64,000 nt of DNA from assembly GCA_037367355.1 (NCBI GenBank), contig CM074699.1:744001-808000 (forward strand). Direction: 5' to 3'. The translations under genes and the position numbers were made by a program. The notes beneath the pieces are model-generated. The model was not told the origin of the DNA. It did not search any database and was given only the letters and a program-made list of their open reading frames with translations. Of the stretch, positions 1 to 10,357 are shown piece by piece; within the stretch, counting starts at the first letter, position 1; every line of letters starts with the position of its first letter. This stretch comes from Neoscytalidium dimidiatum (taxonomy: Eukaryota; Ascomycota; Dothideomycetes; Botryosphaeriales; Botryosphaeriaceae).

Positions 1-728
1 CATGGATATTCAATTGCCTATAATGAGCGGCTTAGAGGCAACAAAGGAGATCCGAAGACTGGAAAGAGTGAACAATATCGGAGTTTTCAGTAACACAAGT
101 GCCACTAGCACGACGTCAGTGTTGCCCAAAGAGACCAACGATACCAACGGGGAGCCCAAGGAAGTGACGGCAGACGACAAACTTGGTGAGGGTGTGGTAT
201 TCAAGAGCCCCGTCATCATTGTCGCCTTGACTGCCAGTTCGCTGCAGAGTGACAGACATGAGGCATTGGCGGCGGGTTGTAACGACTTCTTGACCAAGGT
301 AAGTCTCAATTCAATCTTGGTGACTGTTGGCAAAAGCAGCAGAGTCGATCAGTGCCTCAATAAATATTATCAGAGCTGACACGTTGTTTTAGCCTGTCAA
401 CTTCGTATGGCTCGAACGCAAGGTGAAGGAATGGGGTTGCATGCAAGCATTGATTGACTATGACGGCTGGCGCAAGTGGAAGACATTTACCGACGACACG
501 TCCGCCGACGTGAAGGACAAGCCAAAGAGTGGCAAGAAGAAGACGAACCGCACTTCCATCTCAAGACCTCCAGCAGCACTTGCACAGCTCAGTTCTCCAA
601 ACCCTGAACAGCAGGCTCTCTCACAGGCTGTGCAAGCCCCCGCCACCGATGCAGTTATAGACGGCGCCGTAGAGGTGGAAGGTCTACCGCCACCTGTCGA
701 AGTCAGCAATGAGAGTGGAAGCAACTGA
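1..728 (+). CDS. SSK1: SSK1-type response regulator, C-terminal part (5' end outside window)
   Basis: Response regulator of the fungal HOG osmotic-stress phosphorelay; family knowledge says it receives phosphate from a Ypd1-type protein and controls the MAPKKK Ssk2/22. The visible part is the second half of a receiver domain. MDIQLPIMSG carries the phospho-acceptor Asp followed by the Pro-x-Met-x-Gly turn, ALTAS is the conserved Thr/Ser strand, and DFLTKP holds the conserved Lys. The Lys-Pro junction is interrupted by an intron at 299-392 (GTAAGT..TTTAG); exons are 1-298 and 393-728. After the receiver, KVKEWGCMQALIDYDGWRKW is the typical SSK1 end of domain, then a Lys/Ser/Pro/Ala-rich tail ending at TGA 726-728. 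The first ATG at base 2 is an internal Met, so the gene continues upstream of the window. Confident on family. Confidence 0.93.
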
Positions 729-2480
729 CGGAGTCGTGCGCGTTGGACGTGGAACTACTGATGAAAGTGTGGGATCGGTGAATACCATATTAGGGGTTTA
801 ACACCGGCAGAAGTGGACTGGAGACGATCCAAGCAACGGTTTCATCCGGTTTCCAAGCAGACAAAACAGGACAGTTCTCCGTTGAGCATAGGTACGGGCT
901 ATCTATCACAGAACCTTCACCCTCGACTGGACTGATGTCCTTCCTCCGAGCTGCATTTCTCGGCAATCACACCGATCGAGATCGATTTGCCGTTTTTCCA
1001 ACCGGATGGGTGATACGGCTCCAGTATCTCTACTCCGTCAGGCTGGCAGGCAGCGACAGGCTCACCAGTTCTTCCTATCCATGCGCGGATGGATCATACT
1101 CTCAGCAATTTACAACACGAAGGCAACATCGATCTGCTTCTCTCGATGTCTCCCAATTTCTTTTTCTTACAATCGTTGCTCAAATGGAAAAGTTCCATGA
1201 TTCATTTCCAGGCCTCTGGTCGACCATTAACAACCACGTTCCGATGGGTTCCAACTTAGTGCGCCCGGAAGCATTACGGTTCAACATGACGACCGGACTG
1301 GAAGAAATTCGAAGCAAGTTACGTGGTGTAAAGATTTGTCTATCGCTAAAGATTTCCGTATTCGGACTTCCTTGATTTCCTTTCTGGATCACTATAGCAT
1401 TACGGGCGAAAAACATAATGGGCGCGTGGTGTGTAGCATTATCAGGGTTTTTCAGGTTCTCATAGCAAAGCGTGGCGCTCGGGATGCCGGTTTTGAGACA
1501 GATTTCTTTTCCCTCACCTTTCATCTTTCCCTGACCAAAGTTTTCCTTGTTGTTTTTCGTTTCATCTTCCAAATGTCTTTCATCTGGCCTCCTTCTTGAG
1601 TCACCAAGCGAAATACTTGACGGATTCCTGTCACTCATAGCGCTGATACTCGACGATTTATGGATCAGCGAGACGAGCAGGGATCTTTGTACTTTGGGGT
1701 TTCTGTTATATCACGGTAGCACAGGACGCATTCGTGGATGGAGGATCAAGCAACTTGGTGTGGACTTTACCTGTGTTTACTCTTCTTCTGCCCATGTTTT
1801 TAGTAGGAGCCGGAAATGGCTTACTGTACGGGTGCGGACAAGGGGTAATTTACACTTACATTAACGTAATACTGGAGGGCGGGAAAAAGGGCCTGGAGGA
1901 TATAAAATCCATACGTTTCTTGACAAACAGCGTTTTCAAACTGATTCGGCCAGTGGGAAGAAAAGAAGACTAGCAGAACTTGTCTGGGCAGAGAGCGCCA
2001 GGGGGTAGTTAGTGGTCGATCCTGGTCCGGTCAATCATATTCACTGAGTCGACATGTGACAATACGGAATGATGTGCCTCTCGAAGGAAGTTCCATGCGG
2101 GAGGTCTGTCATTCTCGTGTACTGATGCGGAACGCTGCCGCTTCTGGAGGAGAGCACAATCTTCACAAGTGGCGGGGCTGACCGGCTTTGCAAGTATTAG
2201 AAATCACTGCAAGGAAGCTTGTGGCTGGTCACGCCGGTTGAAATTGCGTGGTATATCGGCTCAGCTCCGCCAAGTCAAATCAGACCTGACCTACGATACG
2301 GAGAAAGGGCGGGAAGGCAGACCGGTCTGTTCAGAACTACACCGCCTACGGTATTTGGAATGCACTCATGGCGGGAGGCGTCATGAACATTGGTTGAGCA
2401 CGTGTGTGCACGGGGGTTGTGTACGTAGCTGCAGAGACGCATGGCGGTTCGACCGTCCAGGGTGTTTGTCCACGCGGTGA

Positions 2481-2622
2481 TCTGGACGGTCCTGCAGACG
2501 TTCGACGATGGACTTCCCCTCCACAACAGTGGTTCCGAAGCCCTCCCCTGATCCAAGTTTTGGCCACTGACACATGATGGTCTGGATGTCCTGTAGAAGT
2601 TCGATGGTAGACTTATCCCTCA
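2481..2622. repeat. diverged direct repeat, two copies 100 bp apart
   Basis: Copy 1 (2481-2522) and copy 2 (2581-2622) both begin TCTGGA and share the core TCCTG.AGA.GTTCGA with most of the flanking bases. Most differences are C-to-T or G-to-A between copy 1 and copy 2, as after RIP-type mutation or simple deamination decay. No coding function is seen. Confidence 0.45.
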
Positions 2623-3623
2623 AACGTGAGTCTATGGGTCACGGCACGTGTAGGCGCAAACAAGTAACGGCGGAGAGCGGCGTGGTCATTTTGGCTCAGC
2701 AATAGCGCCGTTGGCTACGGTTCTAGGCCTTTCATGCAATATGAGCAATGTTACGCGATCGCAGAACTGAAAGGAGCTGCGTGGGAAAGAGCTGACGGGT
2801 CGCGGGAATCCTCCTGGTTCAGCTCGCTGGCGCTCAGCCGGGTTACGCCCAGTCCTTGGCAGGAGCTTCAGCTTAGCTTGAGCGTTGGTGGAAAGCTTTG
2901 TATCTTCATTTCTTAATTATTTATTTATATGATTGAAAGAAATAGAGAAAATGTAAAATATATGAGCAAAGTACTACTTAGATCACTTATCATTGCCGTT
3001 ATTGAAACAAATGAATGTTGATTCCCTACAACGAAAGAGCATCTTCTGGGATGATGGTATGCCGCTAAACATGAAACAGCTTGCTGAAGAAACAGATCAA
3101 TCCTCTGGCCCCAATTGGCGTGGGATGCTCTGCCAAGACGCGGTCTAGTCCAAGTCTACCTCCGCTCCTCCAGCTCCGCCTCAGTCCGCCTGCCGCCCCG
3201 CAATCACGCCAGGCAAACGACATGCGCACTACTTGACAGCAAGCGCGCGTGGCTGGATAGCTCGAAACGTGGTGCTGGTAGCCACGCTGATCCTCCACTC
3301 AACCAGGTCCAGAGCGAGGGCCGAAAACGTGGAGGAGGGTCCGCACTAAGTCGGCGCGGGACGTCGCCTCTTTCCATTTCTGGCAATGTGGAGAAGCGCC
3401 GCTAGCTGCAAAGGGGCAACGCGCCACGTTCTTCGAGGAATTCTCCGCTGCAACAAGATCGTGTGCCGAGACTGAGGAAGCAAGGCGTGGCTGTGCCAAG
3501 GCGAGCTATGGTCCGTCTGTCCTTTCCCTTGGTGTTTGGGGAGCGGGGATGGTCAAGACGTTTGCGTGAGGAGCAAAGGCTGTGCCGTGTTGAAGTGCAC
3601 GGAGGTTCGTGCACCAGATGGGA

Positions 3624-3630
3624 TATATAA
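3624..3630 (+). promoter_or_regulatory. TATA box of the secreted repeat-protein gene
   Basis: TATATAA lies 179 bp before the ATG at 3809. It is followed by a C/T-rich leader (about 3665-3730) and an AAAATG start context, a common layout of well-expressed fungal genes. Confidence 0.5.
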
Positions 3631-3808
3631 ATTGATGAAACGCGCTCTGAAAAATGGATAACCAGCATCCCACTCTCACCTGTCTTTTCAATCCATCTCG
3701 ACTGTGTCGATTGACTATCGTTCTATCAACTGTACATACATATTTTCCCATCACCTTTTACGTATACTATACACCGCAAACGCTCTCAACCACTCCAAAA
3801 CATTCAAA

Positions 3809-4705
3809 ATGCGTTCCCTCAGCACCATCATGGCCCTCGTTGCCATCGGCGCCATCGCCAACTGCGCCCCCCTCACTTCTGGCAACGCCCTGGCGGCCCC
3901 GGCCCTCCTCCCCCGCGGAACCTTGATGGCCCGCAAGGAGGCCGTCGAATACACCGCCGAGAGCCTGGTCGAGGACTTCAAGGCCACCGGCATCGACGAC
4001 ATCACCCACCAGCACCGCGAGGGCAAGACGACGCTCGACGCCCGCCGCGAAGACGAGGCCGAGCGCCACGGGGCCACGGAGACCGGTCACCACCGCCACG
4101 GGAACGGCGAAGGCGATGATAGCCACGACGATCGCCACGGCGGCAACGACGACGGACCCGGCCACACCAAGCGCCGCGAGGACGAGTCCGAGCGCCGTGG
4201 TGAGGACGAGGATGGCCACCATCACCGCGGCCACGGCCAAGACGATGGCACCATCGACGATCACCGCCACAACGGCAACGGCAACGATGACGGCGTCGGC
4301 CACACGAAGCGCGGCAAGAAGGGTGGCGATGATGCGGCTGGGCATACCAAGCGCCGCGAGTCCGAGGGGCACGGCCGCCACGGTGGTGAGGGCGATGACG
4401 ACGGCGGCGCCTACCACACCAAGCGCGGGGGGGCGGAAAGCCATGGGAACGGCGAGGAGGAGCACCGCGGCGAGGGCGAGGGGGAGAAGCATCACCGCGA
4501 GGGCAGTGGCCACGAGCGGCGCGAGGCTCGCAGGGGCGGTGCTGACATCGCTCCCAAGGCGGACGGTGCCGACGTGAAGGGCGAGAAGGCTGAGAAGGCT
4601 GGGAAGCGCGAGGCGAAGCAGAACCAGGGGGCGCAGAGCGGGCAGAACGGGAAGGCTACGGATCCCGCTGCCGGGACTGCTCCGCCCGCAGGGACTGCGG
4701 CTTGA
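3809..4705 (+). CDS. secreted His/Asp/Gly-rich protein with repeated Lys-Arg sites (candidate Kex2-processed repeat precursor)
   Basis: Single-exon gene, 298 aa. Residues 1-20 are a clear signal peptide (MRSLSTIMALVAIGAIANCA). Residues 21-75 are an ordinary leader. Residues 76-215 are repetitive and very hydrophilic: four units end in (G/Y)HTKR at about residues 118-122, 164-168, 178-182 and 202-206, each preceded by an Asp-Asp-Gly/Ala run, and between them lie His/Gly/Asn/Asp-rich stretches. A degenerate EDE(A/S)ER(H/R)G motif occurs twice (about 82-88 and 125-131). The tail is Lys/Glu/Gly/Ala/Pro-rich. Kex2 cuts after Lys-Arg in the fungal secretory pathway, so release of several peptides is a reasonable inference. 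Histidine clusters could bind metal. The ATG at 3809 is chosen because it begins the signal peptide; in-frame codons upstream are leader. No DUF3328/UstY-like, tyrosinase or P450 gene is seen beside it, so a RiPP assignment is unproven. It could instead be a structural or metal-binding secreted protein. Confidence 0.75.
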   Translation: MRSLSTIMALVAIGAIANCAPLTSGNALAAPALLPRGTLMARKEAVEYTAESLVEDFKATGIDDITHQHREGKTTLDARREDEAERHGATETGHHRHGNGEGDDSHDDRHGGNDDGPGHTKRREDESERRGEDEDGHHHRGHGQDDGTIDDHRHNGNGNDDGVGHTKRGKKGGDDAAGHTKRRESEGHGRHGGEGDDDGGAYHTKRGGAESHGNGEEEHRGEGEGEKHHREGSGHERREARRGGADIAPKADGADVKGEKAEKAGKREAKQNQGAQSGQNGKATDPAAGTAPPAGTAA

Positions 4706-5371
4706 TTTCGTTGAGAACAGGGTTCTCTAATTTTCCGCATCCGCGGTGTCTTTCTTTTAAATGGATTCCTTTTCTATTAGTACATATCTAACTATTTATT
4801 CGTGGACTGTAGCAATGCAGAATTACATGACGTCAAAGATAAGTGAGCGTGAAGACAACTTTGCGTGTGAGAGCGTCTTGGTGACTGCCTTTAGGTGTCA
4901 CGAGTTGGGAATGTTGATCCGAGAAACATTGGATCGATAAATCTCCGCAGCAGCGTCATGGATGATCACTCTATGCGAGTCCACAGGTTTCCCGTGGTCC
5001 AGGTGACTGTTTAGTGTTGCTTCGGCGTTTTCCATGGGCATGGTTACCGGTAACGGTTCGGGCCGGAGAATGATCGGCGAACGCTCCAATCACAGGGTCC
5101 ATTCGGCCCACCCCGTGGCCCAATTTCTGGAAAAAAGTTTTTAAACGGCCTCTTTGTCCAAATCACCATAAGGGCAACTCTTCTCGTTCCTCAAGAGCTC
5201 CTTTTCAAAACGTTAAAGGGTAAATAAAGGATGTTATACCACGCATATTGACTGATCAGCCTTGACCAGGACTTCCGGCTTACTTAAAAGTATTCTTCTT
5301 GACCTAATGCATTCCGAGCATACTCTGCAATCCACAAAAAGGTCTACGCCCGCCTGAGGAGGCTAAAAAGC
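4706..5371. other. spacer between repeat-protein gene and tRNA
   Basis: No supported gene. The first part is probably the 3' UTR of the upstream gene; base composition turns AT-rich from about 5110. No RNA motif other than the tRNA that follows. Confidence 0.5.
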
Positions 5372-5508
5372 TGCGTCGGCCGGGAATCGAACCCGGGGCT
5401 CATCGAAACTGGTGTTGAGGCTATAAAGTACCTCTTCGAGGGGAGTTACTTCTTATAAGCCTCCACATGTCTTGGCAACGATGAATTTTACCACTAAACC
5501 ACCAACGC
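5372..5508 (-). tRNA. tRNA-Gly (anticodon GCC) with a 66-nt intron
   Basis: Read on the minus strand the gene starts GCGTTGG at 5508 and ends CCGACGC plus discriminator A at 5372; the acceptor stem pairs over 7 bp with one G-U pair. The D-arm GGTTTAGTGG (box A) and the T-arm GGGTTCGATTCCC (box B) are canonical. The anticodon stem CATCG/CGATG closes the loop TTGCCA+T, giving anticodon GCC (plus-strand 5474-5476). An intron at plus-strand 5407-5472 sits at the canonical 37/38 position. Spliced length is 71 nt, usual for tRNA-Gly. Charges glycine and reads GGC/GGU codons. Confidence 0.93.
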
Positions 5509-6474
5509 ATTTCTTCTTGCTGTTACAAGAAGGAAAAAGAATATAGAATTAATATACAAAAGCATTGGAGAGCAAGAATACGAAGACGTTAGCAACTTCG
5601 ATCTATGATACGGATCTAATAAAGCAGGAGGATGTATCTTCTAGAAGACTCAAGCTTCTCCATGTGGTGAATGTCAAGATTAAATTCGACGTAGAAATAG
5701 CAAACATTAACAAAGGTCGAGTCCTGCTTTTCCCGGAACACTTCCTAATGCCCACTGTAAAAGGAAATTCGCTATAATTCTTTTCGTAGAGTCGATCAGA
5801 ATATACCATAAGAGTGTCAGTCAATTAAGCAAAGTAGTACAGGTAGTGTATTTAAATCATGCCTCCCGTGAATTGATCCTGGTGTAAATTAAACTACATT
5901 CCGGGCACAGAGACTGGGGTTGCTCAGTTGCGGGAGATATGAACATCAAATTGTTGCATTTGGATTTACTGAATAGTTTTGGCGAGCTTCTGAAAAACTT
6001 GCAGGGTATAGTCCCTTGGAGAGCCTCCAAAGAAACCGTAAAGCATCATCACCATTGAGCACAATGAAGAGCAAAGAGTATTCACAACCGAAAGACCACT
6101 GTAATATGATAATAATTTACTTAAAATAATCTTCCTTGATTCGACCGTCATTCATGGTTTCTCTCCTTTTTGCGCCCTACTTTCATTTCTCGCTCTAGCA
6201 TTGAGACACAACCTTCCGAGGCTCACCTTCGCTCTTCTTTTTCAGCCTCACATTTCAAGTGTTATCAGTAATAGAAAGCATATGTCGTTATCAAATAAAA
6301 CAGGAAAAAAAAAAACGTAGACTATAATTGAGATAAAAGATAGATGCATCCGGAAAGGGTAGAAGGTGAAGAAAAGTTATCTATGAAAACGTGAGAAAAC
6401 TCCTTGTTGACATAATGGAGCTACGGCTTAGTGGAAATTCTGACATAGCCGTGCGCTTAGGATACAACCCAGCA
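5509..6474. other. AT-rich spacer between tRNA and zinc-finger gene
   Basis: About 1 kb, strongly AT-rich with many in-frame stops on both strands. No gene, inverted repeat or element end is visible by eye. It probably contains the 3' UTR of the minus-strand gene ending at 6475. Such AT-rich blocks beside tRNA genes are often decayed mobile DNA, but nothing here proves it. Confidence 0.45.
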
Positions 6475-7720
6475 TCAGTCGGTGAATTGAGTAGTTGTGT
6501 TACTGATGACTATGTTGCGAGCGTCAACGAAGATTGGAAGATTGATAAATCCAGGGTACTGTCTCAGAATATTCCGATGGTGCTGAAGGACGTCCGAAAT
6601 TTCAATTTTCTGGATAACAAAGTGGTGATTGTTATAGCAGCCTTGTGGGAACAGATTTACTTCCGGAAAGAAAGGAAGAGGTGTATTTCTTAGCCCGCTT
6701 TGGCCCACGATCTCATTCTTAGAGATGTTCCAAGTATCTGTCCATGCATACTGGCAATTATCATTCGGGTTGATTGCTATTAGACAGGCCGCAATATCAT
6801 CTCTCCCGGCCTCATCATTCAAATGGAACATGTGGATATGTTGGGAAAACGCATGGTGGCTTCCCACTACCAAGTGGCAGATGGGGCAGGCAAGCCGACC
6901 TGTCAAGCTGTCATAACCCGCTTCAAAGGCCTCATTCCTGCGACTGAAGCGCTCCTTCACCGAGTGCCTGAGTATGTGGGCCGGAAGCTGCTCTAGTTTC
7001 ATCCACCTGGAGCAAGCCTTGGTCACTCCGATGGAGCATTTGACCAATGGAACCGAGCGATCTTCCCGATAGTTCTTCAAAATCAAGTCGTTAGATGCAG
7101 CTTTCAAGTCCCTGTGTGTGTGGAACTGCAGGTGAACGCTCAAAAGATGCAACGGCATCGGCTGTGCAGAGCATCCAGGGATAGGGCAAAGGCCCAGAAA
7201 GTTGTCCGGATGAGCCCTCAGGTGAGACTTCAGCTTGTCCGGACGGTAAGGGGCCTCGGGACCTTTGTAATTACAGTTGATCATTGGGCACTCGTATGAC
7301 TGATCTCTCGCATGCTTGCGTAAATGTCGTTGGAGTTCGTATTTCAGCTTGTAAGAGATGCGCCTAGGCTTGCACGCTGGATACTGACAAGTATATGGCA
7401 TAAAAGATCTTTTCTACGTTGCTAAAGGCGATTAGCGGAGTTGTAAGAGGCTGAACTTACCTCGCATTTTGTTCTCCTGAAAGCTGCCTTGGCTAATTTG
7501 AACCGGAACTTCCTGCTGGTGGGCCCGTATGAACATCCAGATAACCCAGCGGGCAGGAGAGGTCTTACTCAGCCGTATGAGTCCTCTCAAGATCCTCGAA
7601 TTGCCTTTTGGTGTGTGTGTGATGCGCGGTATAGTGGAGCGTCTCACACACTGAAAAGCTGGCTTCTTGAAGACCATAAGTAGAACGTGCCTCACCACCC
7701 TGAAGAAGTCGTGCCTGCAT
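6475..7720 (-). CDS. C2H2 zinc-finger protein, three exons
   Basis: Likely nucleic-acid-binding protein of 380 aa. Inferred exons are 7720-7569, 7512-7461 and 7413-6475; the introns (56 and 47 nt) start GTAAGA and GTAAGT, and the second has a CTAAT branch. The joins were chosen because they keep one frame through LERTHTAE, KFRFKLAKAAFRRTKCE and KRSFMPYTCQ. Exon 3 holds about five C2H2-like fingers: CQYPAC..HLRKH, CPMINC..HLRAH, CPIPGC..HLQFH, CSIGVTKAC..HILRH and CPIC..HIHMFH. The spacings are irregular (C-x4-C, long finger loops), as in fungal zinc-finger proteins of unknown target. The C-terminal 100 residues have no known domain. A shorter model starting at the ATG at 7401 (308 aa, exon 3 only) is the alternative. 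Flanked by AT-rich DNA and a tRNA. Family confident, 5' exons moderate. Confidence 0.72.
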
Positions 7721-8274
7721 GGAAAACTTTGAGATTGCTGAGTGGCCTTGTAAAATTGCATCTCATTGGCTGGATATGCCAATTCGCTGACATTGCCTTC
7801 TTTGGTCAGAAATTTGCCCTCCTTTTAGCGTGGGATTTTTTTTTCTCACCGGGTCTGATATTTCTAGAGATCTCATTGGTAACTGGTCTCGCTCTCTTGC
7901 GGCCAAGAGAATTCGGAGTCAACAATGCCGCACTCGCTGAAGTGGTAGTTCATGGTTGGTCAGAAGCGTTTAGTAGAGTCTGCGAGTCCACGTCACACGT
8001 TGAGTAATAGTACTTGGAACCGGCAACTGTGCACCTTGTGCAGCGGTGTTCAGAGATACTACCGTGACAGACGAATATTCGGGTCGCAAAGGGGAAGAGA
8101 GGTTGTTTCGAGATTGCTGGCAGGCAATTACGTGCGTCGCACCCCAAACGGAGAAATCTTTGCGATGTGAGACACTTCACGCATCGATAAAGATAAAAAT
8201 TTCCCATCAGCACCCAACCAATTCTCACTAAATTTTTAGAAAATTTAAGTCAATCCGCAAACGAGCCTCCTTTG
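7721..8274. other. spacer: promoter of zinc-finger gene, 3' region of peroxidase gene
   Basis: About 550 bp with no supported gene. It lies between the start of the minus-strand zinc-finger gene and the stop of the minus-strand peroxidase gene. Confidence 0.45.
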
Positions 8275-10357
8275 CTATTCCACCAGTACACCGCCCCACA
8301 CCCCCGTATTCTCGACATACCCCAAACTCTCGCTCTTGAGATAACACCAACCACCATTAGTATTGTCCCCTACATACGCAACGGCTTTGCATCCATCGAC
8401 ACCCACGCACGCGATCAGGCATCCTTCGAAAGTGGATACCCATTGCACGCCTATCTGCCCTGCTTGATAGTCCTTGCCGCACTTGATGGTGAAGGCCTGG
8501 CCCGTGCTGAGCGTCCAGTTGAAATTGTCCGCATCAGGGCAGGCAAGCGTGGTGGGTGTTGATGAAGGAGTGGTGGTTGCAGATGAAGGGGTGGTTGTTG
8601 TTGAGGAGGATGGCGGGGAGGTGGAAGATGTGGGAGCGGCGGAGGAAGATGGAGTTGTTGAGCTTGCAGCAGCGGTGCTGGAAGAGCTGGCCGCGGGTGA
8701 AGAGCTGGAAGAGGTGGGGGGGTTGGGGCTCAAGTCCTGACAGGTGGCGCCGAGGTCGGCGGAAGACTTAAAAGAGTCGGTGGCGGTCCCGACTTTGACG
8801 TCGAAGCGGGTGTTGTCCAGTTGGGCAGATGTGAGCGTGTAGCTGGCGGAGTAGAGGTCGTAAGGACCGAAGGATGATCCCTTGCTCATGGCAACGGTGT
8901 TGGCCTGGAGGCCAGGAAGGACCGAGCCGGAGGCGGGAACTTTGAGGGTGACATTGAGGATTGGAGCAGATTGCGTGTTGAGCACAGCCGCTGTGATGGT
9001 CATGGATGTCCCGCTGAGACAGCTTTGGGGGCTTTGGAAGAGGACTGTGTCTTGCAGTGGGAAGCCGCTTCCGTTATTATCGTAGAGCTCTGTTTGACCA
9101 CTCGTCAGGGTGATGCGAACGTTGAACGAGGATATCCCAGTGTCGGAGGGGATTTCTGCGGAGACCCCATAGGACTGCCCATGGATTAGTGGAACGTCAC
9201 CAAAGTTAGAGATTGGATTATACCTCAAAGCTGTCGTCGAAACCAGAAGCGGATCCGGAAGACGAGGTGGTTAAGGCGGTCGAGGATGCAGCTCCCGTCC
9301 GGTCGGTATACAAGAGCTCGACACTTTGAATTTGGCTTGCAGAACGTGTGGTCGTCCTGACGCGAATGTCTCCGGTGAGCTTGAGGGATGCTCCTCCGCC
9401 TAGAAGCGTCAATTGAAGCCCGCTCGGCTTGACATCGTACACGGAGATCGGATCTGTGAGTACCACGCCAGCGGGAACAACGTCAATCATCTTCTGCAAC
9501 ATTGTGCGGCAAACACTGTTGAACGTATCCGGATCTGCCAATGCCCTGACTGTGACATTCCGATCTGCCGCAAATACGCGAGCATCAGAGTTCCTTCCAT
9601 TCGAAGTTGAAGGGCCCACGACAAGCGCGTTCTTGGTTGTGTTTGAGAGATACCATGTGACAACTTTGTTGTCGAATGCATCCGTCGTGTCGAACTTCAC
9701 GACCTCGTTCTCCGCTGTCCCTACAGGCACGATGTCCGGGTTGTTCGCCGAATGCACACCTCCCAGCGTGTGGCCGCATGCAACCACCGAAATCATTTCC
9801 GAAGTGTTGAAGCCGGTCCGCAGAAACTGGTTCTGAAATGTGCCTACTGAGTTTTGCGGGAGAGGTACGCCCTGCGGACCTGCAGCAGTTGCGTCTACTC
9901 TTCCCGTCCGGATTGGCACACTTGGTCCTCCGCAGGAACGCACAGCGGTGTAGACTCCCAGGGCAATAATATCAGCCATTGAAGATCTACTTGTCAAGTA
10001 CGGCGCGTATGTGGCCAGAGTCGTGTTGAAAGCAGGGCCAATGTTCTCGAGGCTACGCGTCTCGTAGGCAATAGACGCGTCCAAGCCCCCGATTCCCGTG
10101 TACACGCTTCCGGTTGCCATATCGTGAAAGGCCGTTCTTATCCATTCCGCAGCCTGGACGCGACCGGGGCCCTGGTCTGAAAAGCCACAGGGGGTGACGG
10201 GAACTGCGAAGTTGCGGGCACGGTAGCCGGCATTGAGGAACATGATGTCCTCCAGTTCGTCTATTGACGACGGCCATGTCGACGCAGCGGTGGTGCCAAT
10301 GGCATTGTAGACAGCACCTGCGACCCATACAAGGGTCAAAGAAGGATGTCTTGCCAT
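8275..10357 (-). CDS. secreted haem peroxidase with Ser/Thr-rich linker and C-terminal Cys-rich domain
   Basis: Two exons (10357-9224 and 9174-8275; 49-nt intron with TCTAAC) give 677 aa. Residues 1-25 look like a signal peptide. Residues about 40-300 match the plant/fungal haem peroxidase fold: EWIRTAFHDM has the distal Arg and His78, and VVACGHTLGG has the proximal haem-ligand His (about 196). The reaction would be hydrogen-peroxide-dependent oxidation of phenolic or similar substrates outside the cell or at the wall. A beta-rich region (about 340-515) follows, then a Ser/Thr/Pro linker (about 520-590), then a Cys-rich module (TIKCGKDYQ..CLIACVGVDGCKAVAY..WCYL) that resembles PAN/Apple-type domains; similar proteins are often labelled WSC-domain peroxidases. 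The splice was fixed by frame (..DDSFE joined to SYGVSAEIP..). Neighbouring genes are not obviously related. Confidence 0.88.

Larger units (their letters stand above)
729..3808. other. long spacer with no supported gene; holds the promoter of the next gene
   Basis: About 3.1 kb without a reading frame I can support on either strand. Short frames of 60-150 codons exist but have no recognisable motif or intron structure. A diverged direct repeat sits at 2481-2522 and 2581-2622. The segment 2905-3010 is AT-rich. The right end contains a TATA box and a pyrimidine-rich leader for the gene starting at 3809. Confidence 0.5.

Noticed and set aside
1180..1638. 152-codon minus-strand frame in the first spacer
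   Set aside because: No domain or splice structure, hydrophilic composition without bias; no support beyond being open.
3767..4513. 248-codon open frame on the minus strand across the secreted repeat gene
   Set aside because: Mirror of the extreme G/C third-position bias of the plus-strand gene; its Ala/Val-rich product has no domain, and the plus strand has a signal peptide, TATA box and repeats.
7432..7782. 116-codon minus-strand frame upstream of the zinc-finger gene
   Set aside because: It is a different frame from the one that splices into the finger exon; the alternative frames joined by two consensus introns explain the region better.
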